Shown piece by piece: positions 28,301-36,753 of a stretch of 64,000 bases of DNA. The notes under the pieces were generated by a model, which had not been told where the DNA came from, did no database searches, and worked only from the letters and a program-made list of their open reading frames with translations. The stretch covers positions 6,339,501 to 6,403,500 of the forward strand of contig NZ_CP063849.1 of the NCBI RefSeq assembly GCF_015277775.1, written 5' to 3'. This DNA comes from Paludibaculum fermentans. GTDB lineage: Bacteria > Acidobacteriota > Terriglobia > Bryobacterales > Bryobacteraceae. Made by a program: the position numbers and the translations under genes. The first letter of the stretch is position 1. The number at the start of each line of letters is the position of its first letter.

Positions 28301-29318
28301 CGGGTTTCTCGGCGTGTCGGGCCAGGAGCTCACCTACCGCCTGCAGGCCAACGCTTCCAACATTCGCGTGCGCTACCCCGAAGGCGTGAGCACGACTCTG
28401 GACGCGGCATTGACGCTGACCGGTTCGACCTTCCGCAGCCTGCTGGCCGGCTCGATCACTATCCAGCGCTCCGGCTTCAGCAGCGGCAGCGATCTGGCGA
28501 GCATGGTCGGCGGCTCCGGCAACCCCATTCCGTCGGCGGCTTCGCAACACGAGTTCCTGCGCAACCTGCAGTTCGATGTACGCATCCGCACGACGCCTGA
28601 CGCTGTCTTCCAGAGCAGCTACACCCAGGATCTGCAGACTGAGGCGGATTTGCGGCTGCGGGGCAGCCCGGCGAAGCCCATCCTTCTGGGCAGCGTGAAA
28701 TCCAGCCAGGGCGGCATCCAGTTCTTCGGCAACCGCTACACCGTCTCACGCGGTGAGATCCTCTTTTACAACACGGCCGTCGTCCAGCCGCAAATCGACC
28801 TGGACCTGGAAACGAGGGTCCGCGGCATCACGGTCTACATCAACGTCAACGGCCCGTTGAGCCGCCTGAACTTCACATACCGGTCCGAACCGCCGCTGCA
28901 GTCGTCCGAAATTGTGGCGCTGCTCACCGTCGGCCGCCAGCCCGAATCCACTTCCAGTTCCGTCACTGCCTCCCAGAGCATCCGCAATCAGAACGTGATG
29001 GAGAACACGCCGAACTCCCTGCTGGGCGGAGCCTTGAGCGCCGGAGTCTCCAGCCGCGTCGAGCGCTTCTTCGGCTCCAGCCGGATCCGCATCGATCCCA
29101 ACTTCACCGGAGTGGAAAACCTCCCACAGGCGCGCCTCTCCGTCGAACAGTCCATTTCGCGCGACATCACGCTCACCTACATCACGAACCTCAGCCGGTC
29201 GCAGCAGCAGATCGTACGCGTCGAGTGGGATTTGAACAAACAGTGGTCCGTTGTCGCGGTCAAGGATGAAAACGGCACCTTTGCCATGGACTTCCTCTAC
29301 CGCAAGAGGTTTAAGTAA
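25341..29318 (+). CDS. tamB: TamB/AsmA-like translocation and assembly protein
   Basis: The product is 1325 residues. An N-terminal membrane anchor (LKWILATVVLLLAGLSAGIVLVL) is followed by a long repetitive beta-rich body, as in TamB and other bridge-like lipid-transfer proteins. The C-terminal TamB domain shows RGITVYINVNGPLSRLNFTY and EIVALLTVGRQ, ending DFLYRKRFK. TamB spans the periplasm between inner membrane and a TamA-type barrel, moving phospholipids or helping autotransporter assembly. It follows the Omp85 and SurA-like genes with a 4-base ATGA overlap, supporting one operon and a TamA-TamB pair. Confidence 0.92.
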   Translation: MSRRLKWILATVVLLLAGLSAGIVLVLRSDWLREKLRASIVEEVERASGGQATLKSFDFDWGTMTARTGEFTLRGKEAQEQAPLFQADRIQLGLTVLSWIGRDVRLNDLTVEKPRIHIYVAQDGTTNLPEPKLKKTGGNAVQDLIALKIGKLNVRDGLLEFDSKAIPFSVVAEGLNATLTYDMVKPRYKAAISARALRLPDGLAPQLEATALLEANQLEIERARLSLGDSWLEASGPLKDFKNLSGDLKFKGSVLMRDIPGSPVQEGFAVAEGTALFGPDRTPLVQGTIRLEQAGYTAKGVRLRNVSAASKFELTPSLLILTGLGVRSPYGAWNGAGELRDWKLFHLKGDLTAVALDLVQAAVLDQPYAWDGSLRGPVEVSGEITSAGVAHLLAKVALDVAPKEGDLPVSGRIEAAWNQDSGKLDLGASHLETQSARVNFQGTLGERLEVGLFASRLHDLDPVIGLLLREDGYRLPISLEDGEARVNAVVSGDLKDPRLQGHVSMTNAVYESVLFQRVAAEFQLSRGRLELTAMELRRNEAATSGHLALGLKNWVPGSDSVLDGAFDLKNAKLIDLLQVAKITAPIQGGLAGAVTLGGTLGQPVGSLNFTLTGVDWQEEKFDRIAGNLQLKPGGALQGAADLDQMHLSLAGQYQHPNGNFRAGELNLTMQSSGLQLRDSERAMTIRPGLDGDVKAELRTRVSIEDGTPLLRALDGALAIRGLRIGGRQLGELLVNGTTSSGQLTVTASLNLPGSKVEGDATIQLSGDYASKGTFRSPRLPFRLIKDLTSSSADPSKDEPWPARGFIEGSVAWQAPLTDPRKGSAVITVKTLQVRPRDAQPLETQVDTNDMTLRNDGPLVIEVDANSARFKSAKVTALDTSLALSGAYLFPAKNPWNLNVKGSANLAILGSFRPDLISTGVAEIDASVRGTAADPQLSGRMTIQKASFFLKDLPNGIENASGTVYFEKNRANIEQLTGQTGGGKFSVNGFLGVSGQELTYRLQANASNIRVRYPEGVSTTLDAALTLTGSTFRSLLAGSITIQRSGFSSGSDLASMVGGSGNPIPSAASQHEFLRNLQFDVRIRTTPDAVFQSSYTQDLQTEADLRLRGSPAKPILLGSVKSSQGGIQFFGNRYTVSRGEILFYNTAVVQPQIDLDLETRVRGITVYINVNGPLSRLNFTYRSEPPLQSSEIVALLTVGRQPESTSSSVTASQSIRNQNVMENTPNSLLGGALSAGVSSRVERFFGSSRIRIDPNFTGVENLPQARLSVEQSISRDITLTYITNLSRSQQQIVRVEWDLNKQWSVVAVKDENGTFAMDFLYRKRFK

Positions 29319-29323
29319 GCCAG

Positions 29324-29617
29324 ATGCGCCTGCGAGCCAGCCAGAACAAGCTCAAAATCGAGCACAGCATTATCGATGGTCTGCGGCCTGTGCTTGAGCG
29401 CCTGCTCGTCCACGACGACATCCGCAGCATCATCCCGGGCGTGATCAAGCCCGTACGGGATGCGCGCGGCGCTGTGAAGATCCGCGTGACCGTGCCGACG
29501 CAGAATGGCTGGAAGGCGATCGCGCTTTCGGCCGGCGCCCGGCAGGAGCTTTTCGTGAGTACGGCGATCCCGCAGGAGGAGTTGGAGAGGCGCATCGCCG
29601 CCGCCCTGGTCGAGTAG
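29324..29617 (+). CDS. DUF2103-like predicted metal-binding protein
   Basis: The product is 97 residues, small and basic. KLKIEHSIIDGLRPVLERLL followed by IRSIIPGVIKPVRDARG fits the DUF2103 pattern as I remember it. It starts five bases after tamB and is the last gene of that run. Biochemical role unknown. Confidence 0.7.
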   Translation: MRLRASQNKLKIEHSIIDGLRPVLERLLVHDDIRSIIPGVIKPVRDARGAVKIRVTVPTQNGWKAIALSAGARQELFVSTAIPQEELERRIAAALVE

Positions 29618-29660
29618 CCTCCTTGGCTCGGTTTCCGGCTCACTGTAAGCTGGTAGAGCT

Positions 29661-30497
29661 ATGAGTAATCCCATCGTCCCCTTCACGCTGGAAGGCGCGT
29701 CCGTCCTGCACCAGACGTTTCACGTTCGTTGGGACGAGTGGCGCGCCCTGGACGGGCAGTCGCGGACCGCCATTGTGCACGAGTGGTCCGAATGGCTGAC
29801 CATGCAGGAGGGTGCCGAGGGTGGCGAGCAGTCGGCCGCCTACGCGCTGCTGGGGCACAAGGGCGACCTGATGCTGCTCCACTACCGCGCGGATTTTGTC
29901 GGGCTGCTGGAAGCGCAGTCGCAAGTCCAGCACCTGCGGCTCAGCGAGTTTCTCGACGTCTCGAACTCCTACCTCAGCATTGTGGAACTGGGCCTCTACG
30001 AGTCGACACGCAAGATTCACGACGATCTCAACGAGCGCGGCATCGAGCCGGGCAGCCCCGAGTGGGAATCGGCCTCGGCCGAAGTTCTCGACCGCCAGCG
30101 CCGCGCCATGGCCGGCCGCCTGGCGCCCGAAATCCCCGAATCGCGCTATCTCTGCTTCTACCCGATGGACCGCAAACGCGGCGAAGACAAGAACTGGTAC
30201 CAAGTGCCGTTCGCCGACCGTCAGAAGATGATGCACGAGCACGGCATGATCGGCCGCAAATACGGCGGCGTGGTGAAACAGGTGATTTCCGGCTCCATCG
30301 GCCTCGACAACTGGGAATGGGCCGTCGACCTGTTCGCGGACTCCCCCGTGCCCTTCAAGCAGTTGATCTACGAGATGCGCTTCGACGAAGTCAGCGCGGT
30401 GTATGCCCTGTTCGGCGAATTCTGCATCGGCCTGCGCGTGCCGTCCGAGAAGTTCGGCTCTTTCATGAAGGGCGAGATTCGAAACGCCGTAGAATAG
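29661..30497 (+). CDS. hemQ: Coproheme decarboxylase HemQ (chlorite dismutase family)
   Basis: The product is 278 residues. It turns coproheme into heme b by two oxidative decarboxylations. Typical segments are YPMDRKRGEDKNWYQVPF (with the reactive tyrosine), MMHEHGMIGRKYGG (proximal histidine), ISGSIGLDNWEWAVDLF and LIYEMRFDEVSA. The chlorite-dismutase distal arginine is not apparent, which favours HemQ. A ferrochelatase gene lies 3.6 kb downstream, matching the coproporphyrin-dependent heme route. The last 35 bases overlap the convergent DUF1835 gene. Confidence 0.92.
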   Translation: MSNPIVPFTLEGASVLHQTFHVRWDEWRALDGQSRTAIVHEWSEWLTMQEGAEGGEQSAAYALLGHKGDLMLLHYRADFVGLLEAQSQVQHLRLSEFLDVSNSYLSIVELGLYESTRKIHDDLNERGIEPGSPEWESASAEVLDRQRRAMAGRLAPEIPESRYLCFYPMDRKRGEDKNWYQVPFADRQKMMHEHGMIGRKYGGVVKQVISGSIGLDNWEWAVDLFADSPVPFKQLIYEMRFDEVSAVYALFGEFCIGLRVPSEKFGSFMKGEIRNAVE

Positions 30498-31254
30498 GGT
30501 TCCACTGCCATCCGGTGCCCCGCGGCGCCGCGCCGTCCAGCACCCGGAAGAACGACCAGTCGCCCATCCAGATCGCCTGCTCCTGCCGGCTGAAGGCGCC
30601 GAACAACTCGCTACGATCGGTCAAACCCTGCCGCTGAAGCTCGCGGATGACCCGCTGTGTCCGTGACAGCCCGTCGGTGGTCCAGGGGTACTCTTCACAA
30701 AGGCGGGCCAGTGCCGGAGCCAGGAACGGCAACGCCGCATTCGGCACCAGGAATGGCTCCAGGTCGGCGGGATCAGCCGACCGGAAGGCTCTCCAGGCGG
30801 CTGACGCGAGGCCCAGTTGTGCCGCCGAGACGGCCCTGCGGGCAGGAAAGAGTTCAGCGAACCGGGCCCGGCTCATGCGGCCCAGGTAGTCGTCCGCCTG
30901 GATCAGCCGCAGATTGGCGGTGTCCGGGGCCTGTGTTTGGAACCAGTCGAGAATCTGGATGAGCTGGAGCTGGTCGTACAGGTCGTGTTCGAACCAGAGA
31001 ACGACCTCCTCGAACTCCGCGTACCGGGCCAAAAGACCGTCACGGGCGTGGAAGTCGGCCAGCACCCGCTCCACGGGCCGCCCGGATTCGGCTGACAGGA
31101 ATTGGGCGCGCACTTCAGAAAGTTCGGGGAGTGGAAGCTCTGGCGGGACGGGTCCTTCGTGCAGGACATCACGCCAGGGAAGAACCGTGTCACCCGGAAA
31201 CAGTTCCTGGAACGAACCAACGACACTGTCTCCGTTGGTGATGTGGAGCCTCAC
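30463..31254 (-). CDS. DUF1835 domain protein
   Basis: The product is 263 residues from GTG 31254, chosen because AGGGGAGG lies just upstream and the domain opens at once (VRLHITNGDSVVGSF). The N-terminal half is DUF1835-like: LPWRDVLHEGPVP, VVLWFEHDLYDQLQLIQIL. The C-terminal half (SRTQRVIRELQRQGLTD, then AIWMGDWSFFRVL) is a second helical domain common to this family. Function unknown. It follows the cyclophilin gene on the same strand by 22 bases, so is probably co-transcribed with it, and overlaps hemQ tail to tail. Confidence 0.88.
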   Translation of the reverse strand: MRLHITNGDSVVGSFQELFPGDTVLPWRDVLHEGPVPPELPLPELSEVRAQFLSAESGRPVERVLADFHARDGLLARYAEFEEVVLWFEHDLYDQLQLIQILDWFQTQAPDTANLRLIQADDYLGRMSRARFAELFPARRAVSAAQLGLASAAWRAFRSADPADLEPFLVPNAALPFLAPALARLCEEYPWTTDGLSRTQRVIRELQRQGLTDRSELFGAFSRQEQAIWMGDWSFFRVLDGAAPRGTGWQWNPILRRFESRPS

Positions 31255-31276
31255 GGTTCCTCCCCTGGCTAACTTG

Positions 31277-31810
31277 TTATTCGCTGACGGACGCCTTCTT
31301 GATGGCGTCCAGCTTGGGGAAGTTGGCGTCGAGATACTCGTTGCCATACATCCGCACCCGGCCCTGGTCGGGACCATTGCCGTGCGGCGCGCCCTCGCCG
31401 TAGCCGGAGTACAGCTGCTCGACGATGTCCATGCCCTCGGTGACCTTTCCGAATGGAGCGAAGCCCATGCCGTCCAGGCGCGGATTGTCGCCCAGATTGA
31501 TGAAGACCTGCGTGGTGCGGGTGTTGGGACCGGCCGTGGCGAAGGTGATGGTGCCCTTCGTGTTGGAGGCGCTCACCGGATCGTCCTTGATGCTCGCGGT
31601 GGGAATCGACTTGGCTGCCTGCGGATCGGCGGCAAGACCGAACTGGACCACAAAGCCGGGCAGGACGCGGAAGAACTTGGCCCCGTCGAAGTAGCCGGAG
31701 GTGACGAGTGAGTGGAACCGCTCCACGCCGAGGGGAGCCCATTCCTTGTTCACCTGGATGACAAAGTCACCCTTGGTGGTTTCGAATTTTACGTTGAATG
31801 TGTCTTGCAT
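31277..31810 (-). CDS. Cytoplasmic cyclophilin-type peptidyl-prolyl isomerase
   Basis: The product is 177 residues, without a signal peptide. Cyclophilin motifs: KGDFVIQVNKEWAPLGVERF, a modified active site FFRVLPGFVVQFG (FHRxxxxFMxQGG in the family, so His is replaced by Phe while the catalytic Arg stays), TQVFINLGDN and FAPFGKVTEGMD. It catalyses X-Pro isomerisation during folding. It is divergent from a second, exported cyclophilin 61 bases away, likely an old duplication split between compartments. Confidence 0.93.
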   Translation of the reverse strand: MQDTFNVKFETTKGDFVIQVNKEWAPLGVERFHSLVTSGYFDGAKFFRVLPGFVVQFGLAADPQAAKSIPTASIKDDPVSASNTKGTITFATAGPNTRTTQVFINLGDNPRLDGMGFAPFGKVTEGMDIVEQLYSGYGEGAPHGNGPDQGRVRMYGNEYLDANFPKLDAIKKASVSE

Positions 31811-31871
31811 GGGACACCTTCATTGTCGCACTGGCGCGTATCCGGCGCGCCGGCGGGTCTACAATAGCGGC

Positions 31872-32441
31872 GTGCGGACCCTTCTGTTTCTGGCCATTTT
31901 TGCCGCGGCTCTGCCTGCCCAGACCGCGCGGGTCGTTTTGGAGACCGAATTGGGCTCCATCGAGGTCCAGCTGGACTTGAAGAACGCGCCCGTCACCAGC
32001 GCCAACTTCCTCAAGTATGTCGATGCCGGCGCCTACGATGGCGGAGTTTTTCACCGCACGGTCCGGCTGGACAACCAGCCGCGCAATAGGATCCGCATTG
32101 AGGTGATCCAGGGCGGCATCCAGCCTGGCCGCCGGGGTCCGGACGCGGATCCGATCCCCCTCGAGCGCACAAACAAGTCCGGTTTGAAGCACGTCGACGG
32201 CACCATCTCCATGGCGCGCGACCGCCCGGATACCGCCACCTCCGATTTCTTCGTCTGCATCGGAGACCAGCCCGCCCTCGACTTCGGCGGCATGCGCAAC
32301 CCCGACGGCCAGGGCTTCGCCGCCTTCGGCCGCGTCGTTTCAGGCATGGACGTCGTTCGCAAGATTCAACAGGCGCCGGCCGAGGGGCAGACCCTCAAAC
32401 CGCCCGTGAAGATCCTGCGCGTGCGGCGCGCCGCCCCATGA
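31872..32441 (+). CDS. Exported cyclophilin-type peptidyl-prolyl isomerase
   Basis: The product is 190 residues from GTG 31872, chosen because it starts a clear signal peptide (VRTLLFLAIFAAALPAQ); upstream residues in the open frame are not protein-like. Domain: LGSIEVQLDLKNAPVTSANF, active-site FHRTVRLDN then VIQGG with an insertion between, TSDFFVCIGDQPALDFGG, and FAAFGRVVSGMDVV. It is predicted to be periplasmic, serving outer-membrane protein folding. Divergent partner of the cytoplasmic paralogue. Confidence 0.9.
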   Translation: MRTLLFLAIFAAALPAQTARVVLETELGSIEVQLDLKNAPVTSANFLKYVDAGAYDGGVFHRTVRLDNQPRNRIRIEVIQGGIQPGRRGPDADPIPLERTNKSGLKHVDGTISMARDRPDTATSDFFVCIGDQPALDFGGMRNPDGQGFAAFGRVVSGMDVVRKIQQAPAEGQTLKPPVKILRVRRAAP

Positions 32442-32487
32442 ATGTGTACAAACTCGTAAGGAATAAGCCGGTTGCTACAATGGTAGT

Positions 32488-34167
32488 GTGCAGCCGTGGT
32501 TCCCTCGATCTTTTCAATGCCTGAAGGATTACAACGCAAGTAAGTTTGTGTCCGACCTGATCGCCGGTGTGACGGTCGGTTTAGTGGCTCTACCCCTGGC
32601 CATGGCGTTCTCCATCGCCTCGGGATTATCGCCGCAGGCAGGCATTTACTGCGCGGTCGTGACCGGATTCCTCATCTCCCTGCTGGGCGGATCCAACACC
32701 CAAATTGGTGGTCCCACCGGCGCGTTCGTTGTCGTCGTGGCCGGCATCGTCGGCAAGTACGGGGTGGACGGACTGTTCACCTGCACCATGATGGCTGGAG
32801 TCCTGCTCGTCATCCTCGGCGTCACCGGCATGGGCACGGCGGTGAAGTTCATCCCCCGCCCGATTGTCGTAGGCTTCACCAACGGCATCGCCCTGCTGAT
32901 TGCCAGCACTCAGATCAAGGATTTCTTCGGGCTGAAACTCGACAAGGTCCCTGGCGAGTTCATCGAGAAGATGGAGGCGTTGGCCACCCACGCCAGCACG
33001 TTCTCAGTGGAAGAGACCGCCATCGGCGTGATCTCCCTCTGCGTGATTCTGCTCTTCGTCAAGTTTGTACCCAAGGTCCCCGGCACCATCGTTGCGCTCT
33101 TCGGAGCGACGGTTGCCGTCACATTCCTGAATCTGAATGTGGAGACGATTGGTACCCGTTTCGGCGGAATCCCCAGCGGCCTGCCGACCCTGCACATTCC
33201 GGAATTCCACTGGAAGTATGTGCGGCAACTCCTGAGCCCCGCGATCACCGTCGCCATGCTCGGTTCCATTGAGAGCCTGCTCTCCGCCGTCGTGGCGGAC
33301 CGTATGACGAAGGACAAGCACAATCCGAACACGGAACTGTTCGCGCAGGGCGTGGCCAACATCATCTCGCCGCTCTTCGGCGGCCTGCCGGCCACGGGCG
33401 CCATCGCCCGCACCGCCACCAGTATCCGCAGCGGCGCGAAAACTCCCGTTGCGGGCATGATCCACGCCCTCACCCTGCTGATGGTGCTGCTGGTGGCGGC
33501 GCCGCTGGCCAAGAACATTCCGCTGGCCGCCCTGGCCGCGATCCTGTTCATCGTTGCCTACAACATGGGCGAGTGGGGCGAGATCCCGGAGATCCTGAAG
33601 CTCGGCAAACGGGACGTCTCGGTTTGGGCCCTGACTTTCCTGCTCACCGTGTTCGCCGATCTGACCGTCGCCGTCGAGTTTGGCATGATCCTCGCCGCGC
33701 TGGTCTTCATCAGCCGCGTGGCGCTCACCACCACGGTGTCGAAGGTCACCGCCGACTACCTCAAACAGGGCTGGCAGCACATCCTCCAGGACAAGGAAAT
33801 CCCATCCTATGCCGCGATCTTCCGCATCCACGGACCCTTCCTGTTTGGTAGCACCGACAAGCTGGACGAGGTCACCTCGCCCATCGAGGATCTCCCGCCA
33901 GTCGTCATCCTGCGCCTGCGCAATATGACCGCCATCGACGCTACCGGACTGCAGGCATTGGAGATGTTCGCCGACAAGCTGAAGGACAGCGGCCGTGTGC
34001 TGATTCTCTGCGGCGCCCCCTGGCAACCCCAGCGGATGATCAAGCGCGCGGAGTTCGAACGCCACGTCGGGGAAGAAAACATCTGCGAGAACGTCGAAAC
34101 GGCGCTTACTCGTGCCGAGGCCGTTTACCGGACTCTACCTGCGTCGGCTCAGCGGAATTTGGCGTAG
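32488..34167 (+). CDS. SulP-family anion transporter with STAS domain
   Basis: The product is 559 residues, GTG start. It opens FVSDLIAGVTVGLVALPLAMAF, the SulP signature, and has 10-14 hydrophobic segments to about residue 420. A C-terminal STAS domain (about 440-540) carries VVILRLRNMTAIDATGLQAL. SulP proteins move sulfate, bicarbonate or dicarboxylates; the substrate is not told by sequence, and no carbonic anhydrase or sulfur gene adjoins. The last 62 bases overlap the convergent hemH. Confidence 0.93.
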   Translation: MQPWFPRSFQCLKDYNASKFVSDLIAGVTVGLVALPLAMAFSIASGLSPQAGIYCAVVTGFLISLLGGSNTQIGGPTGAFVVVVAGIVGKYGVDGLFTCTMMAGVLLVILGVTGMGTAVKFIPRPIVVGFTNGIALLIASTQIKDFFGLKLDKVPGEFIEKMEALATHASTFSVEETAIGVISLCVILLFVKFVPKVPGTIVALFGATVAVTFLNLNVETIGTRFGGIPSGLPTLHIPEFHWKYVRQLLSPAITVAMLGSIESLLSAVVADRMTKDKHNPNTELFAQGVANIISPLFGGLPATGAIARTATSIRSGAKTPVAGMIHALTLLMVLLVAAPLAKNIPLAALAAILFIVAYNMGEWGEIPEILKLGKRDVSVWALTFLLTVFADLTVAVEFGMILAALVFISRVALTTTVSKVTADYLKQGWQHILQDKEIPSYAAIFRIHGPFLFGSTDKLDEVTSPIEDLPPVVILRLRNMTAIDATGLQALEMFADKLKDSGRVLILCGAPWQPQRMIKRAEFERHVGEENICENVETALTRAEAVYRTLPASAQRNLA

Positions 34168-35152
34168 CCGAGATGGCCGTGAAGCCGGAGCCCCGGATGG
34201 GCGCCGGGCAGCAGTCCTGACGGCACGGGTCGGCACTGGGTAGCCCGGCGGCGCGCTCGGCGACCAGTTCCCGAATCATTCCAATGAATTGCGGATGTGT
34301 GCCCACGGTGGCCGCCCGCACCATCTTTAAGCCCAGTTCGCCGGCCCGCGCCTTTGCCTCGTAATCGAGATCGTAGATCACCTCCATGTGATCGGAGATG
34401 AACCCGATGGGCGCGACGACGACGCTCTCCGTTCCGGACGCCTTCTCCTCATTGAGAGCCTCCAGGATGTCGGGCCCGAGCCAGGGCTGGTGCGGAGCTC
34501 CGCTGCGACTTTGATAAACGAGCCGGTAATCGGGGTTGCCCGCCTGCTCCGCGACAAGCCTGGCCGCTTCCTCCAACTGCGCGACGTACTTCGATGTCCG
34601 CGCCATCTCCATCGGAATCGAATGAGCCGTGAACAAAACCCGCGATCCCGGCAACTGGTCGAGGGCCGTCCTCAAATTCTCCGCGTTCGGCCCAATGAAG
34701 CCCGGCTGGTTGTTGAAGTGGCGCAGCTTATCGCAAAGGGGGGCCTTGTCACCCACGGCCTGGCGCGCCCGCTCGATATCTTCCATATACTGCCGGCACG
34801 CCGAATACGAACTGTACGCCGACGTAATGAAGACGATGGCCCGCTGGATGCCATCCTCCGCCATCTGGCGCATCGTATCTTCCAGCATCGGGTGCCAGTT
34901 CCGATTGCCCCAATAAATCGGAAGCTGCGGCCCATGCGCGTCGAGTTCGGTACGCAATGCGGCAATCAGCGCCCGGCACTGGTCATTGATCGGACTGCGC
35001 CCGCCGAACTGGTAGTAGTGCTCAGCCACCTGCAGCAGCCGCGGCCGGGGTACATTCCGGCCGCGCAGGACGTTCTCCAGAAATGGCATAACGTCTTCCG
35101 GCTTTTCAGGACCGCCGAAGCTGAGCACGAGAATGGCGTCGTAGTGGGGCAT
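34106..35152 (-). CDS. hemH: Ferrochelatase (HemH/CpfC)
   Basis: The product is 348 residues. It inserts Fe(II) into a porphyrin. Signatures: LSFGGPEKPEDVMPFLENV, the iron-site histidine in LFTAHSIPM, YQSRSGAPHQPWLGPDI, and VVVAPIGFISDHMEVIYDLD. With hemQ nearby, the likely substrate is coproporphyrin III rather than protoporphyrin IX (inference). The C-terminus has a Cys cluster (DPCRQDCC) that could hold metal or a cluster. The final 62 bases overlap the sulP gene on the other strand, including the last 20 codons. Confidence 0.95.
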   Translation of the reverse strand: MPHYDAILVLSFGGPEKPEDVMPFLENVLRGRNVPRPRLLQVAEHYYQFGGRSPINDQCRALIAALRTELDAHGPQLPIYWGNRNWHPMLEDTMRQMAEDGIQRAIVFITSAYSSYSACRQYMEDIERARQAVGDKAPLCDKLRHFNNQPGFIGPNAENLRTALDQLPGSRVLFTAHSIPMEMARTSKYVAQLEEAARLVAEQAGNPDYRLVYQSRSGAPHQPWLGPDILEALNEEKASGTESVVVAPIGFISDHMEVIYDLDYEAKARAGELGLKMVRAATVGTHPQFIGMIRELVAERAAGLPSADPCRQDCCPAPIRGSGFTAISATPNSAEPTQVESGKRPRHE

Positions 35153-35220
35153 CGCTCTCTTAGGATGCCTGAGAGTCAGGCCCGGTGCACTGGTTGTGCG
35201 ACAATGCGTGTTTTCTCCCC

Positions 35221-36603
35221 ATGCACAGAAGAACCTTTCTTTCCCTCACTCCGGCGATAGCTGCATTCGCGCAAGGGCGGCCCAACCTGACCGAACTCTA
35301 TGGCAGCGCGGCGGCCCGCCTCATCGCAGCCGCTCAGGCCGACGATGGCGGCTGGAAGAAGATGATGTACCTCTGTGACCGCATTGGGAACCGCTTGGCC
35401 GGATCCTCTTCGCTGAACCGCGCCGTCGAGTGGAGCGCCGCCGAGATGAAGCGCGAAGGGCTCCAGAACGTGAAGACCCCGCTCGTGAAAGTCCCCCACT
35501 GGGTGCGCGGGGAAGAGAGTGCCTGGATGGTCGAGCCGCTGGAGTCGAAGATCGTCATGCTCGGCCTGGGCGGCAGCGTCGCCACTCCGCCGGAAGGCAT
35601 CACGGCCGAGGTTGTCGTGGTTTCCACCTTCGAGGAACTGGAGCAACTCGGCGCCGAAAAGGTTCGCGGCAAGATCGTCCTCTACAACGAAGCCTGGCAG
35701 GGCTACGGGCGGTCAGTGGCCTATCGCGCCGCCGGAGCCTCCCGCGCGGCGAAACTGGGCGCGGTGGCCGCCCTCGTCCGCAGCGTCACCCCAGTGAGCC
35801 TGCGCTCCCCGCACACCGGCCAAATGATCTATACGGAAGGCGTCGAGAAGATTCCAACGGCTGCGGTCACCATCGAAGACGCGCTCCGTATGCACCGCCT
35901 CTACCAGCAGGGCGTGAAGATTCGCGTCCGGCTCAAAATGGAGGCCAAGACTCTGGCCGACGCCGACTCCGCCAACATCATCGGCGAGATTCCCGGGCGC
36001 GAGAAACCGGAAGAGATCGTCGTGATGGGTGGCCACATCGACTCCTGGGACGTCGGCCAGGGCGCGCAGGACGATGGCAGCGGCTGCGTGGCGTGCTGGC
36101 AGGCCATTATGCTCGCTCACCAGTTGGGTTTGAAACCCCGCCGCACCCTGCGCGTCTGCCTCTGGACCAACGAGGAAAACGGCACGCGCGGCGGCCAGGC
36201 TTACCGCGAATGGGCCGGCGCCACCGTGAAGAACCACGTGGCGGCCGTCGAGATGGACGGCGGAGCCGAGAAACCAGCCGGCTTCGGCCTCTCCATCCAG
36301 GGCGCCAGTGAGGAAGTGATGGTCCGTGCGATGGAGCGCATGCAGCAGATCGGAGCCCTGCTCAAGCCTGTGGGCGCCGACAATATGATCCGCGGCGGCG
36401 GCGGAGCCGACATCGGTCCCATCATGCGCGACGGCGTGCCCGGCATCGCCCACCGCTCCTCTGGGCAGCGCTACTTCGAGTGGCATCACACCGATGCCGA
36501 CACGCTCGACAAAATCGATCCTCAGGAATTCCGGCAGAACATCGCGGCCCTGGCCGTCGTCGGCTACGTCCTGGCCGACATGCCGGAAAAGCTCACCGAC
36601 TAG
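35221..36603 (+). CDS. M28-family zinc metallopeptidase, exported
   Basis: The product is 460 residues from ATG 35221, chosen since HRRTFLSLTPAIAAFAQG is a signal peptide with a twin-Arg start; the in-frame ATG at 35185 adds unrelated residues. A PA-like insert (about 110-210, GKIVLYNEAWQGYG) precedes the M28 catalytic part. Zinc ligands and base: GGHIDSWDVGQGAQDDGSG (His, Asp), WTNEENGTRGG (Glu-Glu), AVEMDGG (Asp), and EWHHTDADTLD (His). It is a periplasmic or secreted aminopeptidase or carboxypeptidase (PSMA/CPQ-like). Confidence 0.92.
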   Translation: MHRRTFLSLTPAIAAFAQGRPNLTELYGSAAARLIAAAQADDGGWKKMMYLCDRIGNRLAGSSSLNRAVEWSAAEMKREGLQNVKTPLVKVPHWVRGEESAWMVEPLESKIVMLGLGGSVATPPEGITAEVVVVSTFEELEQLGAEKVRGKIVLYNEAWQGYGRSVAYRAAGASRAAKLGAVAALVRSVTPVSLRSPHTGQMIYTEGVEKIPTAAVTIEDALRMHRLYQQGVKIRVRLKMEAKTLADADSANIIGEIPGREKPEEIVVMGGHIDSWDVGQGAQDDGSGCVACWQAIMLAHQLGLKPRRTLRVCLWTNEENGTRGGQAYREWAGATVKNHVAAVEMDGGAEKPAGFGLSIQGASEEVMVRAMERMQQIGALLKPVGADNMIRGGGGADIGPIMRDGVPGIAHRSSGQRYFEWHHTDADTLDKIDPQEFRQNIAALAVVGYVLADMPEKLTD

Positions 36604-36753
36604 TCCGGGAATAAACGCCGAATTAGCATCGCCTCCGCGGCAGTGTACTATTCGTACAGTTGGGAGCGGCCGTTATGGCAGTCGCGGGCAGAGACCCGTT
36701 TGCCGGCCGCCTTCCCAGGCTGTACTGACCGTACGCATAGGAGGAATACACCC

